A stretch of DNA of 64,000 nucleotides from Phycisphaerae bacterium (GCA_023150615.1 JAKLKO010000008.1:101702-165701), one strand, 5' to 3'. Numbered from the stretch's first letter, positions 46,882 to 55,882 are shown. Translations and numbers: made by a program. The notes: generated by a model not told the origin, from the letters alone.

Positions 46882-46923
46882 CGGAACGCACCGTGCACGA
46901 CGCCGGTGCGTTCCGTTCTCTTT
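46882..46923 (+). terminator. Strong intrinsic terminator after the HYR-repeat gene
   Basis: CGGAACGCACC (46882-46892) and GGTGCGTTCCG (46905-46915) form a perfect 11-base stem with a 12-base loop, followed by TTCTCTTT (46916-46923). A second GC-rich hairpin without a T-tract lies just before it at 46836-46861. The remaining 46924-47036 holds two GAATTC sites 10 bases apart and no clear promoter. Confidence 0.8.
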
Positions 46924-47036
46924 AATGGGGACCGAATTCTGGCGAATTCGCGCGGCGGATCGCGAAATCTGAAATACTCGGCCCCCGCCGACGGTCTATC
47001 GAATAGCGGCCCCATCCAGTGGAAGGGAGACTCCCC

Positions 47037-50000
47037 ATGCGGTCCTCGACATCGCCCGCCGGCGCACGCCGGATCCTCTGCGGACTCGTCGTCGCCGGAT
47101 TCGCCCCGTTTGCGCATGCCGCGCCGCCGATTCGACCGCACATCTCGGCATACCTGGCCCGGCCCGCAACGCCCCGCGATGCGAAACAGCACGTTGAAAC
47201 CCCCGATCAGCCCCGCCGCGCCAGCCCCGCGCCGACCCACCTGACGGTCCCCCGGACCACCCCGCGGGCCATCGTCACGCGCGGCCCGTTCCAGAGCGTC
47301 CAGGTCAACACCGACGGCGACGGCAACAACATCGTCGGCGACGCCGCCAACGAACCCGGCATCGCCGTCGACCCCACCGATCCGGCCCGCATCGCCATCG
47401 GCTGGCGACAGTTTGACACCATCACCTCCAACTTCCGTCAGGCCGGAAACGCCTTCACGCTCGACGCCGGCCGGACATGGTCGCCCGCGCCCGTCATCCA
47501 ACCCGGCGTCTTTCGTAGCGACCCCGTCCTCGACTATGACCGGAACGGCAACATCTTCTACTACAGCCTCAGCAGCCTTGGGGGCGTTTTCTTCTGCGAC
47601 ATGTTCAAGTCCGCGCCGGGCGACACGTGCTGGAGCGCGCCGGTCTACGGCTTCGGCGGGGACAAGCAGTGGTTCACCGTCGATCGCACGAACGGCATCG
47701 GCAGCGGCCACATCTACGCCGAGTGGACCGTCTTCTTCAGTTGCTGCCCGGAGGGCCACTTCACGCGCTCGACTGACGGCGGCGCATCATTCGAGACCCC
47801 CATTGACGTCCCGCTCTTCCCCTTCTGGGGAACCCTCACCGTCGGGCCGGATGGCGAGTTGTACGTCGCAGGCCGCGAGGCCATCAACGGCACGATGTTC
47901 GCCTGCGTCCGCTCGACGAACGCCGAAAACTCCGCCGTCACCCCGACGTTTGACGTCGCGACCATCGTCGACCTCGGCGGCGGACCGGTCGGAAACGTCG
48001 GACCGAATCCCGGCGGTCTGCTCGGACAGACCTGGATCGCCACCGATCACACCAACGGTCCCAACCGCGGCAACGTCTACATGCTCTGCTCCGTCGATCC
48101 GCCAGGACCCGACCCGCTCGACGTCATGTTCGTCCGCAGCATCGACGGCGGACTGACCTTCAGCACGCCCGTCCGCGTCAACGACGACCCGGCCGCCGCC
48201 ACCAACTGGAACTGGTTCGGCACGATGTCCGTCGCTCCCAACGGCCGCATCGACGTCGTCTGGAACGACACCCGCAACGACCCCACCGTCAACACGTCCG
48301 AACTCCGGTACACATCGTCCTCCGACGGCGGCCAGACCTGGGCCGCCAGCGTGCCGCTCAGTCCGCCCTTCAATCACTTCGTCGGGTATCCGCAGCAGAA
48401 CAAGATCGGCGACTACTACGACATGGAGTCCGACAACCTCGGTGCGCACCTCGCCTGGGCCGCGACCTTCAACGGCGAGCAGGATGTTTATTACCTCCGC
48501 ATCGGCCCGGCCGATTGCAACGGCAACGGCATCGCCGACGCCGACGACATCCTCGGTGGAACCAGCGCCGACACCAACGCCGACGACGTTCCTGACGAGT
48601 GCGAGGACTGCAACGGCAATACGATCCCCGACGGCCTCGACATCGCCGGCGGCACCAGCCTCGACTGCAACGCCAATCGCGTCCCCGATGAGTGCGACTG
48701 CGTCATCGACTGCAACGGAAACGCGATCGCCGATGACTGCGACATCGCCGCCGGAACGAGCGGCGATTGCAACGCAAACCGCGTCCCCGACGACTGCGAC
48801 ATCGCCGCCGGAACTTCGTTCGACACCAACAACTCCGCCGTCCCCGACGAGTGCGAAACGCAGATCAGCTTCGTCGACCGCGACGCAACCGGCCTCAACA
48901 ACGGCGCGAACTGGACCGACGCCTACGCCGATCTGCAAACCGGCCTCACCGCCGCGGCCAACTCCGTCTTCGGCCGCGTCGAAATCTGGGTCGCCGCCGG
49001 GACCTATCGCCCCGACGGCGGAACCCTGAACCGCTCGCTCGCCTTCCAGCTCGTCAACAACACCGAAGTCTACGGCGGGTTTAACGGAACCGAGACGATG
49101 CGCAACCAGCGCGATCCGGCCGTCAACGTCACGACGCTGTCCGGCGACCTCGCCGGCAACGACGCGCCCAACTTCGCCAACAACGCCGACAACAGCATCC
49201 ACGTCGTCACGTCCGATGGCACGGACGCCTCGGCCGTGCTCGACGGCTTCACCATCTCCGGCGGGAACGCCAACGGCGCAGACCCCGTCACGCGACGCGG
49301 CGCAGGCCTGTACAACGGGACCGGCGCGCCGGCGATCGTGAACTGCATCTTCACTTCCAACTCCGCCAACGACTCCGGCGGCGCGGCCTACAACGGCGGC
49401 GCAGCGCAGTACCGCGATTGCTCCTTCATCCGCAACCGCGCGACCAATAACGCCGGCGCGCTCGCCGTCGACAGCGCCAATCCCGTTATGACGCGATGTC
49501 TCTTCTCCGCCAATACCTCAGCCTCCGGCGGCGCGATCCGCACCACCAGCGGCGCGATGGCCCTCGACCGCTGCACCTTCGTCGGAAACGCCGCCACCGC
49601 CAACGCCGGCGCGATCCTCATCTCCTCCGCCGCCCCCACAATCACCGGCTGCGTCTTCTCCGGAAATACCGCCGGCGGAAACGGCGGCGCCGCGTCCGCC
49701 CTCAGCTCCAGCAACCCGCGCTTCTCGCAATCCACTTTCAGCCGCAACGCAGCCGGCAACACCGGCGGCGGAATCATCAACAACACGTCGAGCAACTCCG
49801 ACTTCCGCGGCTGTATCCTCTGGGGCAATTCCGACAGCGGCGGCAGCGGCGAATCCGCCCAGATCCGGCTCGTCACCGGAACCGTCGCCGTCAACTACTG
49901 CGACGTACAGGGTCTCACCGGCAGCCTCGGCGGAACCGGCAATCTCGGCCTCGACCCGCTCTTCATCGACAGCGATGGGCCCGACAACACGCCCGGCACG

Positions 50001-50333
50001 CCCGATGACAACCTGCGCCTGCAAGCTGCCTCGCCCTGCATCGACACCGGCGATCCGGCCGCCGCGCCGCCGCCGAACGCCGTCGACATCGACGGCCAGC
50101 CGCGGATCATGGCCTGCGCGATCGACATCGGCGCGGACGAGCGGTTGGCCGGCGCGCCGAACTCCGGCGACCTCGGCGCCGACGGCTCGGTCGACCCGAC
50201 CGACGTTCCCCTGTTCGTCAACGTGCTGCTCTTCGGCGGGACCCCGGCCGACATCTGCGTGGCCGACATGAACTTCGACGCGACCGTCGGCGGCTCCGAC
50301 ATCCAGCCGTTCGTCACCGCGCTGCTGCCGTAA
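47037..50333 (+). CDS. Mosaic secreted protein: sialidase-like propeller, calcium repeats, beta-helix, dockerin-like end
   Basis: 1098-residue exported protein, activity unknown. Signal peptide at about residues 1-34. Residues about 85-485 resemble a BNR/sialidase-type propeller with repeated S-x-D-G-G-x-[ST]-F/W motifs (STDGGASFETP, SIDGGLTFSTP, SSDGGQTWAAS). Residues about 490-605 hold tandem D-C-N-G-N-x-I-x-D-x-x-D-I-x-x-G-T-S-x-D repeats, a thrombospondin-3-like calcium module typical of planctomycetes. Residues about 610-1000 form a right-handed beta-helix of short coils rich in N, G, S and C. Residues about 1040-1098 are a dockerin-like pair (DLGADGSVDPTDVPLFV and DMNFDATVGGSDIQPFV). 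ATG 47037 follows GGGAGA; a GTG at 47019 is less likely. No PEP-CTERM signal. Confidence 0.8.
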   Translation: MRSSTSPAGARRILCGLVVAGFAPFAHAAPPIRPHISAYLARPATPRDAKQHVETPDQPRRASPAPTHLTVPRTTPRAIVTRGPFQSVQVNTDGDGNNIVGDAANEPGIAVDPTDPARIAIGWRQFDTITSNFRQAGNAFTLDAGRTWSPAPVIQPGVFRSDPVLDYDRNGNIFYYSLSSLGGVFFCDMFKSAPGDTCWSAPVYGFGGDKQWFTVDRTNGIGSGHIYAEWTVFFSCCPEGHFTRSTDGGASFETPIDVPLFPFWGTLTVGPDGELYVAGREAINGTMFACVRSTNAENSAVTPTFDVATIVDLGGGPVGNVGPNPGGLLGQTWIATDHTNGPNRGNVYMLCSVDPPGPDPLDVMFVRSIDGGLTFSTPVRVNDDPAAATNWNWFGTMSVAPNGRIDVVWNDTRNDPTVNTSELRYTSSSDGGQTWAASVPLSPPFNHFVGYPQQNKIGDYYDMESDNLGAHLAWAATFNGEQDVYYLRIGPADCNGNGIADADDILGGTSADTNADDVPDECEDCNGNTIPDGLDIAGGTSLDCNANRVPDECDCVIDCNGNAIADDCDIAAGTSGDCNANRVPDDCDIAAGTSFDTNNSAVPDECETQISFVDRDATGLNNGANWTDAYADLQTGLTAAANSVFGRVEIWVAAGTYRPDGGTLNRSLAFQLVNNTEVYGGFNGTETMRNQRDPAVNVTTLSGDLAGNDAPNFANNADNSIHVVTSDGTDASAVLDGFTISGGNANGADPVTRRGAGLYNGTGAPAIVNCIFTSNSANDSGGAAYNGGAAQYRDCSFIRNRATNNAGALAVDSANPVMTRCLFSANTSASGGAIRTTSGAMALDRCTFVGNAATANAGAILISSAAPTITGCVFSGNTAGGNGGAASALSSSNPRFSQSTFSRNAAGNTGGGIINNTSSNSDFRGCILWGNSDSGGSGESAQIRLVTGTVAVNYCDVQGLTGSLGGTGNLGLDPLFIDSDGPDNTPGTPDDNLRLQAASPCIDTGDPAAAPPPNAVDIDGQPRIMACAIDIGADERLAGAPNSGDLGADGSVDPTDVPLFVNVLLFGGTPADICVADMNFDATVGGSDIQPFVTALLP

Positions 50334-50364
50334 GCCTTCCGTGCCCGTCGTCAATCGACGACCG

Positions 50365-50637
50365 TCACGGCCGGCCCGCCGCCTTGACCCAGTCGTTCAC
50401 GTTCGCGGCCAGCACGGCCGGATCGCGCCGCGTCAGGATGTGCTCCATCAGGGCCGGCTTGACTTTCAAACGCCGCATCGCCTGCGCGACGCGCTGCCAC
50501 AGCCGCTCGCGCTTCTTCTCCGTGTCGGCGAGGTACAGCTCGCCCGCCAGTTCCTGCAAGCGCGTCAGCGCGATCGAGTCGAGGTTCTCGTAGTAGCGCT
50601 CGATGATCTTCTTCTGGTAGTCGCTGTATTCGGGCAT
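50365..50637 (-). CDS. Small helical protein of unknown function
   Basis: 90 residues, not recognised. It is highly charged and looks all-helical: KKIIERYYENLDSIALTRL is followed by a Lys/Arg/Glu-rich amphipathic stretch and ends VNDWVKAAGRP. It has no signal peptide, membrane span or Cys. Codon use matches the neighbours, which supports that it is real. It sits convergent to the mosaic secreted protein (31 bases apart) and 79 bases downstream of metF on the same strand, so it may be the last gene of a metF transcript. A nucleic-acid or ribosome contact is conceivable from its charge but nothing more can be said. Confidence 0.65.
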   Translation of the reverse strand: MPEYSDYQKKIIERYYENLDSIALTRLQELAGELYLADTEKKRERLWQRVAQAMRRLKVKPALMEHILTRRDPAVLAANVNDWVKAAGRP

Positions 50638-50716
50638 CGCCCCGCGCCTCCCGCTCGAACCCCGCGAAGCATGACCTTCGTCCCGCGCGGCCGTCGCAGA
50701 ACGCCGGCCCGCGATG

Positions 50717-51643
50717 TCACGGCGCCGGGTGCTTCGAAGCCGGACGCCGCGCCGGCGGCCACATCGTGCGGATCGCCGTCAGGATCGTCCGCGTCGCGGC
50801 CGACTTGTTCAGCGTGTAGAAGTGGATGCCCGGCGCGCCGCGCTGCAGCAGCTCCAGGCACTGCGCCGTCGCGTACGCCACGCCCAGCGACAGCACCGCG
50901 TCCTCGTCGTCCTTCAGGCGGTCCAGCTCATCGAGCAGCAGTTGCGGAATCGTCGCCCCGCACATCGACGTGAAGCGCCGCACCTGCTCGACGTTCGTGA
51001 TCGGCATGATGCCCGGCAGGATCGGCACGCCGATGCCCGCCGCGCGGGCCCGCGCGACGAAGTCCCAGTAGGCGTTGTTGTCGAAGAAGAGCTGCGTGAT
51101 GAGAAACTCGCAGCCCGCGTCGACCTTGCGACGCAGGTTCTCCAGATCGCGGACCGCATCGCGCCGGCCGCCCCCATCGACGCACTCCGGATGCACCTCG
51201 GGATAGCACGCTCCGCCCAGACAGAACGGGTACCTCGAGCGGATGAACGCCGCCAGCTCGCTCGCGTGCGAAAAGCCGTCGGCCGCCGGCACAAACGTCG
51301 CGCTGCCGCGCGGCGGATCGCCCCGCAGCGCCAGCACGTTCTCGATCCCCCCCGCCGCCAGCCGGTCCAGCACCGCCGCCAGCTCAGTCCGCGATGCGCC
51401 GACGCACGTCACGTGCGCCATGGCCTCGAAGCACTGCTCACGCTGGATCTCGCTCACCAGCTCGATCGTGCGATCGCGCGTGCTCCCCCCCGCGCCGTAC
51501 GTCACCGACACGTACGTCGGCGAGAGCTCGCGCAGCGACAGGATCGTCTGCCGCAGCGAGTGCAACCCCTCCTCCGTCTTCGGCGGAAAGAACTCGAACG
51601 AAAAACTCGGCCGACCCGTGCCCAGCAGCTCGCGTATCCGCAT
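50717..51643 (-). CDS. metF: 5,10-methylenetetrahydrofolate reductase
   Basis: 308-residue flavoenzyme that reduces 5,10-methylene-THF to 5-methyl-THF for methionine synthesis. The N-terminus SFEFFPPKTEEG carries the catalytic Glu, followed by SVTYGAGGSTRDRT, AHVTCVGASR, LALRGDPP (FAD-binding region) and FLITQLFFDN. Length and order are those of the bacterial MetF family. The C-terminus is basic and Pro-rich and looks unimportant. Within this window it is not linked to other folate genes; the glutathione peroxidase gene ends about 75 bases upstream on the same strand. Confidence 0.95.
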   Translation of the reverse strand: MRIRELLGTGRPSFSFEFFPPKTEEGLHSLRQTILSLRELSPTYVSVTYGAGGSTRDRTIELVSEIQREQCFEAMAHVTCVGASRTELAAVLDRLAAGGIENVLALRGDPPRGSATFVPAADGFSHASELAAFIRSRYPFCLGGACYPEVHPECVDGGGRRDAVRDLENLRRKVDAGCEFLITQLFFDNNAYWDFVARARAAGIGVPILPGIMPITNVEQVRRFTSMCGATIPQLLLDELDRLKDDEDAVLSLGVAYATAQCLELLQRGAPGIHFYTLNKSAATRTILTAIRTMWPPARRPASKHPAP

Positions 51644-51718
51644 ACCGTGCTCATCGGCCGACCGCAGGTCGCCGCCCGATCCCCATCTCGTCCCGAAGCA
51701 CCCCGGACCGCTCCGCCG

Positions 51719-52375
51719 CTACGACTTCTTGCCCGGTTCCGGCGACGCGGACGGCGACGGCGTCGCCGCCAGCGCCTTCTTCACCGCGTCGTTCATCTTC
51801 TCGCTGCGGTCGGGCGCCTCGTTCGGCTCGAATCGCGCGATGATCTTGCCCTCGCGATCGACGAGGAACTTGGTGAAGTTCCAGCGGATGTCTCCGCCGA
51901 ACGTCGGGTTCGTCTCCTTCGACGTCAGGTACTTGTAGAGATCGCAGATCCCGTCGCCCTTCACGCACACCTTCGAAAACATCGGAAACTTCACGCCGTA
52001 GTGCTTCTCGCAGAACGCCTTGATCTCCGGGTTGTCCCCCGGCTCCTGGCGCCCGAACTCGTTCGCCGGGAAACCCAGCACGAGGAACCCGCGGTCCCTG
52101 TGCTTTTCGTACATCTGCTCCAGGCCGGCGTACTGCGGCGTATATCCGCACTTCGACGCGGTGTTGACGATCAGCAGCACCTTGCCCTTGTAGTCCGCCA
52201 GCGAGACCTCCTTGCCGTCGATGTCCTTCACCCGAAAGTCGTAGATGCACTGGCCCTTCATTTCCTTGTCCTTCGCCGCCTCGTCTTTCGGCTTCTCACC
52301 CTCGCCGCCCGCCGAGACGGTTCCCGCCACAAGCGCCGCCACCAACACGGCGCCGCGCACGCTGCTGCGAATCAT
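51719..52375 (-). CDS. Exported glutathione peroxidase-family protein
   Basis: 218-residue thiol peroxidase. Residues 1-22 are a signal peptide, so it acts outside the cytoplasm. The peroxidatic motif is N-T-A-S-K-C-G-Y-T with Cys instead of selenocysteine; GFPANEFGRQEPG and RWNFTKFLVDR contain the other tetrad residues (Trp and Asn). A second Cys region (AFCEKHYG) may hold the resolving Cys, as in thioredoxin-dependent family members. A Lys/Glu-rich linker (about residues 24-40) and a Pro/Ser tail are unusual but plausible for an exported form. ATG 52375 has GGAGGAC six bases upstream and starts the signal peptide. It is divergent from kdsB. Confidence 0.88.
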   Translation of the reverse strand: MIRSSVRGAVLVAALVAGTVSAGGEGEKPKDEAAKDKEMKGQCIYDFRVKDIDGKEVSLADYKGKVLLIVNTASKCGYTPQYAGLEQMYEKHRDRGFLVLGFPANEFGRQEPGDNPEIKAFCEKHYGVKFPMFSKVCVKGDGICDLYKYLTSKETNPTFGGDIRWNFTKFLVDREGKIIARFEPNEAPDRSEKMNDAVKKALAATPSPSASPEPGKKS

Positions 52376-52535
52376 GTTCAGTCCTCCTGTCCACCGGCCC
52401 GCGTCCCCGATTCGGCTCGTCTCCGACGGTATCTTGGTCCGTCCCGGCGCGAGGGTCAACCGACCCCTTTGACAGCGACGCCGCACGCCAACTAGGCTCT
52501 CTCCGCCGCGCCACGTCGCGCGCACGGAGTCTCGC

Positions 52536-53324
52536 GTGAACGCCGTCGTCCTCATCCCCGCCCGATACGCCGCGCAGCGCCTGCCCGGAAAGCCCCTGCT
52601 CCGCGAAACCGGCCGGCCGCTGCTCCAGCACGTCGTGGAACAAGCGCAGAAGGCCCGCCTCGTCGCGAGGATCATCGTCGCCACCGACGACGAACGGATC
52701 GCCGCGGCCGTGCAATCGTTCGGCGGCGACGTCGAGATGACCCGCGCCGATCACGTCAGCGGCACGGACCGCGTCGCCGAAGTCGCCTCGCGCATCGACG
52801 CCGGATTGTTCATCAACCTGCAGGGCGACGAGGCCGAAATGAACCCCGAGAATATCGATCGGCTCGTGCAGCTCATGCGCGACCGGCCGGACTGCCGCAT
52901 CGGCACGGTCGCATGCCGCTTCCCGTCCGATCGACCCGCCAGCGGGCCAGGCTCGCCGCTCGATCCGAACGGGGTGAAGGTCGTCATCGATCGCAACGGC
53001 CGGGCGCTGTACTTCTCCCGCGCGCTCATCCCCTTCCCGCGCGAGCTGGCCCGCGCGAACATGCTCGATGCGCTGCCCATCGGCGACTACCTCCTGCATC
53101 TCGGCCTCTACGGCTTCCGCCGCGAGACGCTTCGCGAGCTGGGAGGCCTCGCCCCCACGCCGGCCGAACGCGCCGAATGCCTGGAGCAACTCCGCTGGCT
53201 CGAAAACGGATACGACATCCACGTCGCAATCGGCGACCGGCCGTCGCAGGGCATCGACACGCCCGAGGACTACGCCGCGTTCGTCGCGCGCTGGCGAGCG
53301 CAGCACGGGACGCGCACGACATGA
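52536..53324 (+). CDS. kdsB: 3-deoxy-manno-octulosonate cytidylyltransferase KdsB
   Basis: 262-residue enzyme that activates Kdo with CTP to CMP-Kdo, the donor for the inner core of lipopolysaccharide. Typical motifs are IPARYAAQRLPGKPL, VATDDERI, SGTDRVAE, INLQGDEAEM and RALIPFPR. Length matches the family (about 250). Start is GTG 52536, with GGAG a few bases upstream. Its presence argues for a Kdo-bearing outer membrane. The last bases overlap the ATG of the next gene (ATGA), so translation is coupled to the lipoprotein hydrolase. Confidence 0.93.
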   Translation: MNAVVLIPARYAAQRLPGKPLLRETGRPLLQHVVEQAQKARLVARIIVATDDERIAAAVQSFGGDVEMTRADHVSGTDRVAEVASRIDAGLFINLQGDEAEMNPENIDRLVQLMRDRPDCRIGTVACRFPSDRPASGPGSPLDPNGVKVVIDRNGRALYFSRALIPFPRELARANMLDALPIGDYLLHLGLYGFRRETLRELGGLAPTPAERAECLEQLRWLENGYDIHVAIGDRPSQGIDTPEDYAAFVARWRAQHGTRTT

Positions 53325-54109
53325 CCCGCTCCGTGCGAGAGACCCTCCGCGGCGCTGTCGCGCTGGCCCTGTGCGCGAACGTGGTCGGCTGCGCAGCGCC
53401 CGGTCGGATCGAAAGCACGCGGCCCGCGCACGTCATCGTCCTGCCGGGCATCGGCGGCTGGGACCCGTTCATCGACGCCATCGCCCGCCGCATCGCCCGC
53501 GAAGTCCCGAACACCTCGGCGCAGCTCTGGGACTGGACGCGCATCGAGCCGCAGTTCAGCTTCGACAACCTGCACAACCTCACCAACCTCGAGCGGAATC
53601 TCCGCCGCGCAAAGCAACTGGCCGGGCAGCTCGAGACCTGGCGCGTCAATCATCCGACGACGCGCATCTCGATCCTCGCCTTCTCCGGCGGTGCGGGCAT
53701 CGCCGCGTTCACGTGCGAGGCCCTGCCGGCCGACTTCCGCTTCGACCGCATCGTGCTGGTTTCCGGCGGACTCTCGCCCGGCTACGACCTGACGCCCGTC
53801 CTGCGGCGCACCGAGCGCGGACTTTTCAATTACTACAGCAGCGAGGATCGCTACGTCCTCCGCGACCTGACACGCCTGCACGGCACCATGGACCGCAAGA
53901 ACTCCGACTCGTGCGGGCTCACGCCCTTCAAGAGGCCCGCCGACACGCAGCTCGCGGCAAAGCTCCGCCAGCTCGAATGGCGGCCGGAGATGAAGAAACT
54001 CGGCAACGACGGCGGCCACGTCGGCGGACTGGCGACGCCCTTTCTCCGCGACTACGTCTTCCCGCTCCTCGACCCGACGCACGACCGCATCCCCGCCGGC
54101 TGGCGCTGA
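53321..54109 (+). CDS. Lipoprotein with alpha/beta-hydrolase fold, coupled to kdsB
   Basis: 262 residues. The N-terminus is a lipoprotein signal with the lipobox V-V-G-C near residue 24. The chain has an alpha/beta-hydrolase look: VIVLPGIGG early on, the nucleophile elbow L-A-F-S-G-G-A-G (A-x-S-x-G rather than G-x-S-x-G), a DRIVLVSGGLSPGYD loop, and a late G-N-D-G-G-H-V-G-G that can supply His. It resembles esterase/lipase-like proteins, but substrate and true activity are unknown. ATG 53321 overlaps the kdsB stop by four bases, so it is translationally coupled and may act on a lipid A, Kdo or acyl compound of the outer membrane; this is inference. Confidence 0.65.
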   Translation: MTRSVRETLRGAVALALCANVVGCAAPGRIESTRPAHVIVLPGIGGWDPFIDAIARRIAREVPNTSAQLWDWTRIEPQFSFDNLHNLTNLERNLRRAKQLAGQLETWRVNHPTTRISILAFSGGAGIAAFTCEALPADFRFDRIVLVSGGLSPGYDLTPVLRRTERGLFNYYSSEDRYVLRDLTRLHGTMDRKNSDSCGLTPFKRPADTQLAAKLRQLEWRPEMKKLGNDGGHVGGLATPFLRDYVFPLLDPTHDRIPAGWR

Positions 54110-54149
54110 CGCACGGATACTCAGCCACCATCCCCGCGAACGCGAATCG

Positions 54150-54186
54150 CCCCCGTTCGTCATTCAAGCGCAAGCGGGAATCCAAA
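54150..54186. repeat. Possible intergenic repeat-like fragment
   Basis: CGTTCGTCATTCAAGCGCAAG followed by CGGGAATCCA (written in two parts; about 54154-54184) resembles the widespread intergenic palindromic unit with GTCATTCCCGC...GCGGGAATCC, in a degraded form. Only one copy is seen here. Confidence 0.3.
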
Positions 54187-54287
54187 CGCCCCGCGTATTG
54201 GCGGCAGGCGTCTCGCCGGCCGAGAGATTGCGAACTGTCGATTACCGTCCGGTCTGATCACGTAGAGTGACGGCCATCTGCCAGTGA

Positions 54288-54602
54288 AGCGCGATCGTTG
54301 CATCATGGGTCTGTTCGCGCCGCCTCCACGCCCATCCCGCCCGGCTGACCCGCGCCTATCGCTCGATCACCCTCGCCGACGCCGCCCGCCGATGCCTCGC
54401 CCTCGAATCGACGCCCGGAAAGATCGACCTCCGCAACGTCTCCGTCGATCCGCTCTCCCAGTTCATGCACGCCGATGCCGCGTTGCTCCGATCCGGAGCA
54501 CGCAGAAACGGACCGCATCAGAGGCCCCACCACGCCCCCGGCGAGAACCCGGCCCCGCACGGATCGGATCAGCCATCCGAACCCCCGCCGGATGCAGCTT
54601 GA
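54288..54602 (+). pseudogene. Possible decayed reading frame in the 54110-54851 gap
   Basis: A frame without a usable start runs from 54288 to the TGA at 54600-54602. The part from about 54333 (LTRAYRSITLADAARRCLAL ... VDPLSQFMHADAALL) reads like the helical end of a real protein, with GC-ending codons, before turning into Pro/His-rich sequence. It could be the remnant of a broken gene. I do not recognise the family. No intact gene is seen in the rest of the gap 54110-54851. Confidence 0.3.
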
Positions 54603-54628
54603 CTTCTCCGCGCCGCTTCGGGGATACT
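54599..54628 (+). promoter_or_regulatory. Sigma70-type promoter for the 54852 gene
   Basis: TTGACT (54599-54604) and GATACT (54623-54628) are 18 bases apart. The start would be near 54636, leaving a leader of about 215 bases before ATG 54852, long enough for post-transcriptional control. No named riboswitch was recognised in it. Confidence 0.5.
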
Positions 54629-54851
54629 GATCACGGCGGCCGGAGCACATTTCTCTTCCCGCTTGTACGACCCGGCAACTGGGGGACCGGGGCCCGTCAG
54701 TCTTTAATTTCGCGAGAACCCGGTGTCCGATGACCCGGATTTCGCGTCTTCTCGTGGACGGCCGCCGCGATCCGGCCGACACAACCCGTCGCGGTGCGTC
54801 GCCGCCCGGGGGAAGGAACAGAACTCGTCAGTGAACGGAGAGAAGAAAGGT

Positions 54852-55826
54852 ATGTTGACACGAACAGCGTCTGCGCTGCTGGGGATCCTGGCGGCCGTGC
54901 CGGCCCTCGGCGGAACCATCAGCGGCGATCCGAACGACATCTACGCCCTGGACGACGCGTGGAGCAACGTCTACCAGTACGACCGCACGTCGCTCAGCTA
55001 CGTGCCCGGCAGCTACTCGCCCAGCGGGCTTTCGTCGCCCTACGACTACGTCTTTTCGAACAACTCGCAACTCCAGACCAACGCCCCGTTCCTCGGCGCG
55101 GTGGCGGGACCGAACCAGAACTTCTTCATCGGCGGACTGGTCAACGGCCTCGTCGAGATCGACTCGGCGACCGGCGCGTACGTCCAGACCATCGCGCCCG
55201 GGCAGCGCGCCGGCCCGGCCAAGGCCCCGAACGGCAACATCGTCGTCGGCGGGCCGACGGGCGTCGAGGAATACAACTCGGCGACCGGCGCATTCGTGCG
55301 TACCGTGACCGCGTACGGCAGCGGCGTAAACATCCACACCTTCAAGGGCAACGAGATGTTCGTCGGCCAGTGGACCTACTCGCCGGGACTTCCGATCAAG
55401 CGCTATAACTTCATCACCGGCCTGCCGTCGGGCGCCGACATCATCGCGCCGTTCGGCATGCAGGAGATCGGCATCGGACCGGACGGCAACCTCTACGGCT
55501 CGGCCCTGCTGAACGGCGAGGAAGGGCTGTGGAAGTACGACTTCGGCACGTCGCTCTGGAGCCACTACATCGACACGACGCCCGAGGCCGGCGGCGGTCC
55601 GCACGGCTTTACGTTCGATCCGACGAACTACGACATCTACTTCGCCTTCTACACGGGCGAGATTCACCGCTACAGCTTCGGCGGCTCGTACCTCGGACTC
55701 GTCGATGCCCTGCCGACCAAACTCACCGACATCCTCTTCAAGCAGGTCGTGCCCGAACCGGGGACGATCGGCCTGCTGGCGATGGGCGGCCTGGCCCTGG
55801 TGCGTCGGCGACGCGCGCGGGCGTAA
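54852..55826 (+). CDS. PEP-CTERM protein with propeller-like body
   Basis: 324-residue exported protein, function unknown. Signal peptide at about residues 1-20. The body has repeated strand patterns such as IDSATGAYVQTIAPG and YNSATGAFVRTVTAYG, a typical run of beta-propeller blades, and GPDGNLYGSALLNG. The C-terminus is V-P-E-P-G-T, a hydrophobic span (IGLLAMGGLALV), then RRRRARA: a full PEP-CTERM signal for exosortase-dependent sorting. It belongs to the same export route as the 43762 protein. ATG 54852 begins the signal peptide and is preceded by AGAAAGG. A strong terminator follows 56 bases after the stop. Confidence 0.83.
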   Translation: MLTRTASALLGILAAVPALGGTISGDPNDIYALDDAWSNVYQYDRTSLSYVPGSYSPSGLSSPYDYVFSNNSQLQTNAPFLGAVAGPNQNFFIGGLVNGLVEIDSATGAYVQTIAPGQRAGPAKAPNGNIVVGGPTGVEEYNSATGAFVRTVTAYGSGVNIHTFKGNEMFVGQWTYSPGLPIKRYNFITGLPSGADIIAPFGMQEIGIGPDGNLYGSALLNGEEGLWKYDFGTSLWSHYIDTTPEAGGGPHGFTFDPTNYDIYFAFYTGEIHRYSFGGSYLGLVDALPTKLTDILFKQVVPEPGTIGLLAMGGLALVRRRRARA

Positions 55827-55882
55827 CCATCTCGATTGCAAACTTGTCGCGGCGACCTTCGGGCCGACGCGATCTTGAAACC

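Noticed and set aside
48500..48860. Tandem DNA repeats with GACTGCAACGGCAA-like units
   Set aside because: They encode the DCNGN calcium repeats of the mosaic protein in frame and are not an independent repeat element.
54303..54782. A 159-residue minus-strand frame and a 149-residue plus-strand frame in the gap before the PEP-CTERM gene
   Set aside because: Both are Arg/Ser/Pro-rich without structure or a ribosome binding site; only the different start-less plus frame ending at 54602 looks protein-like.
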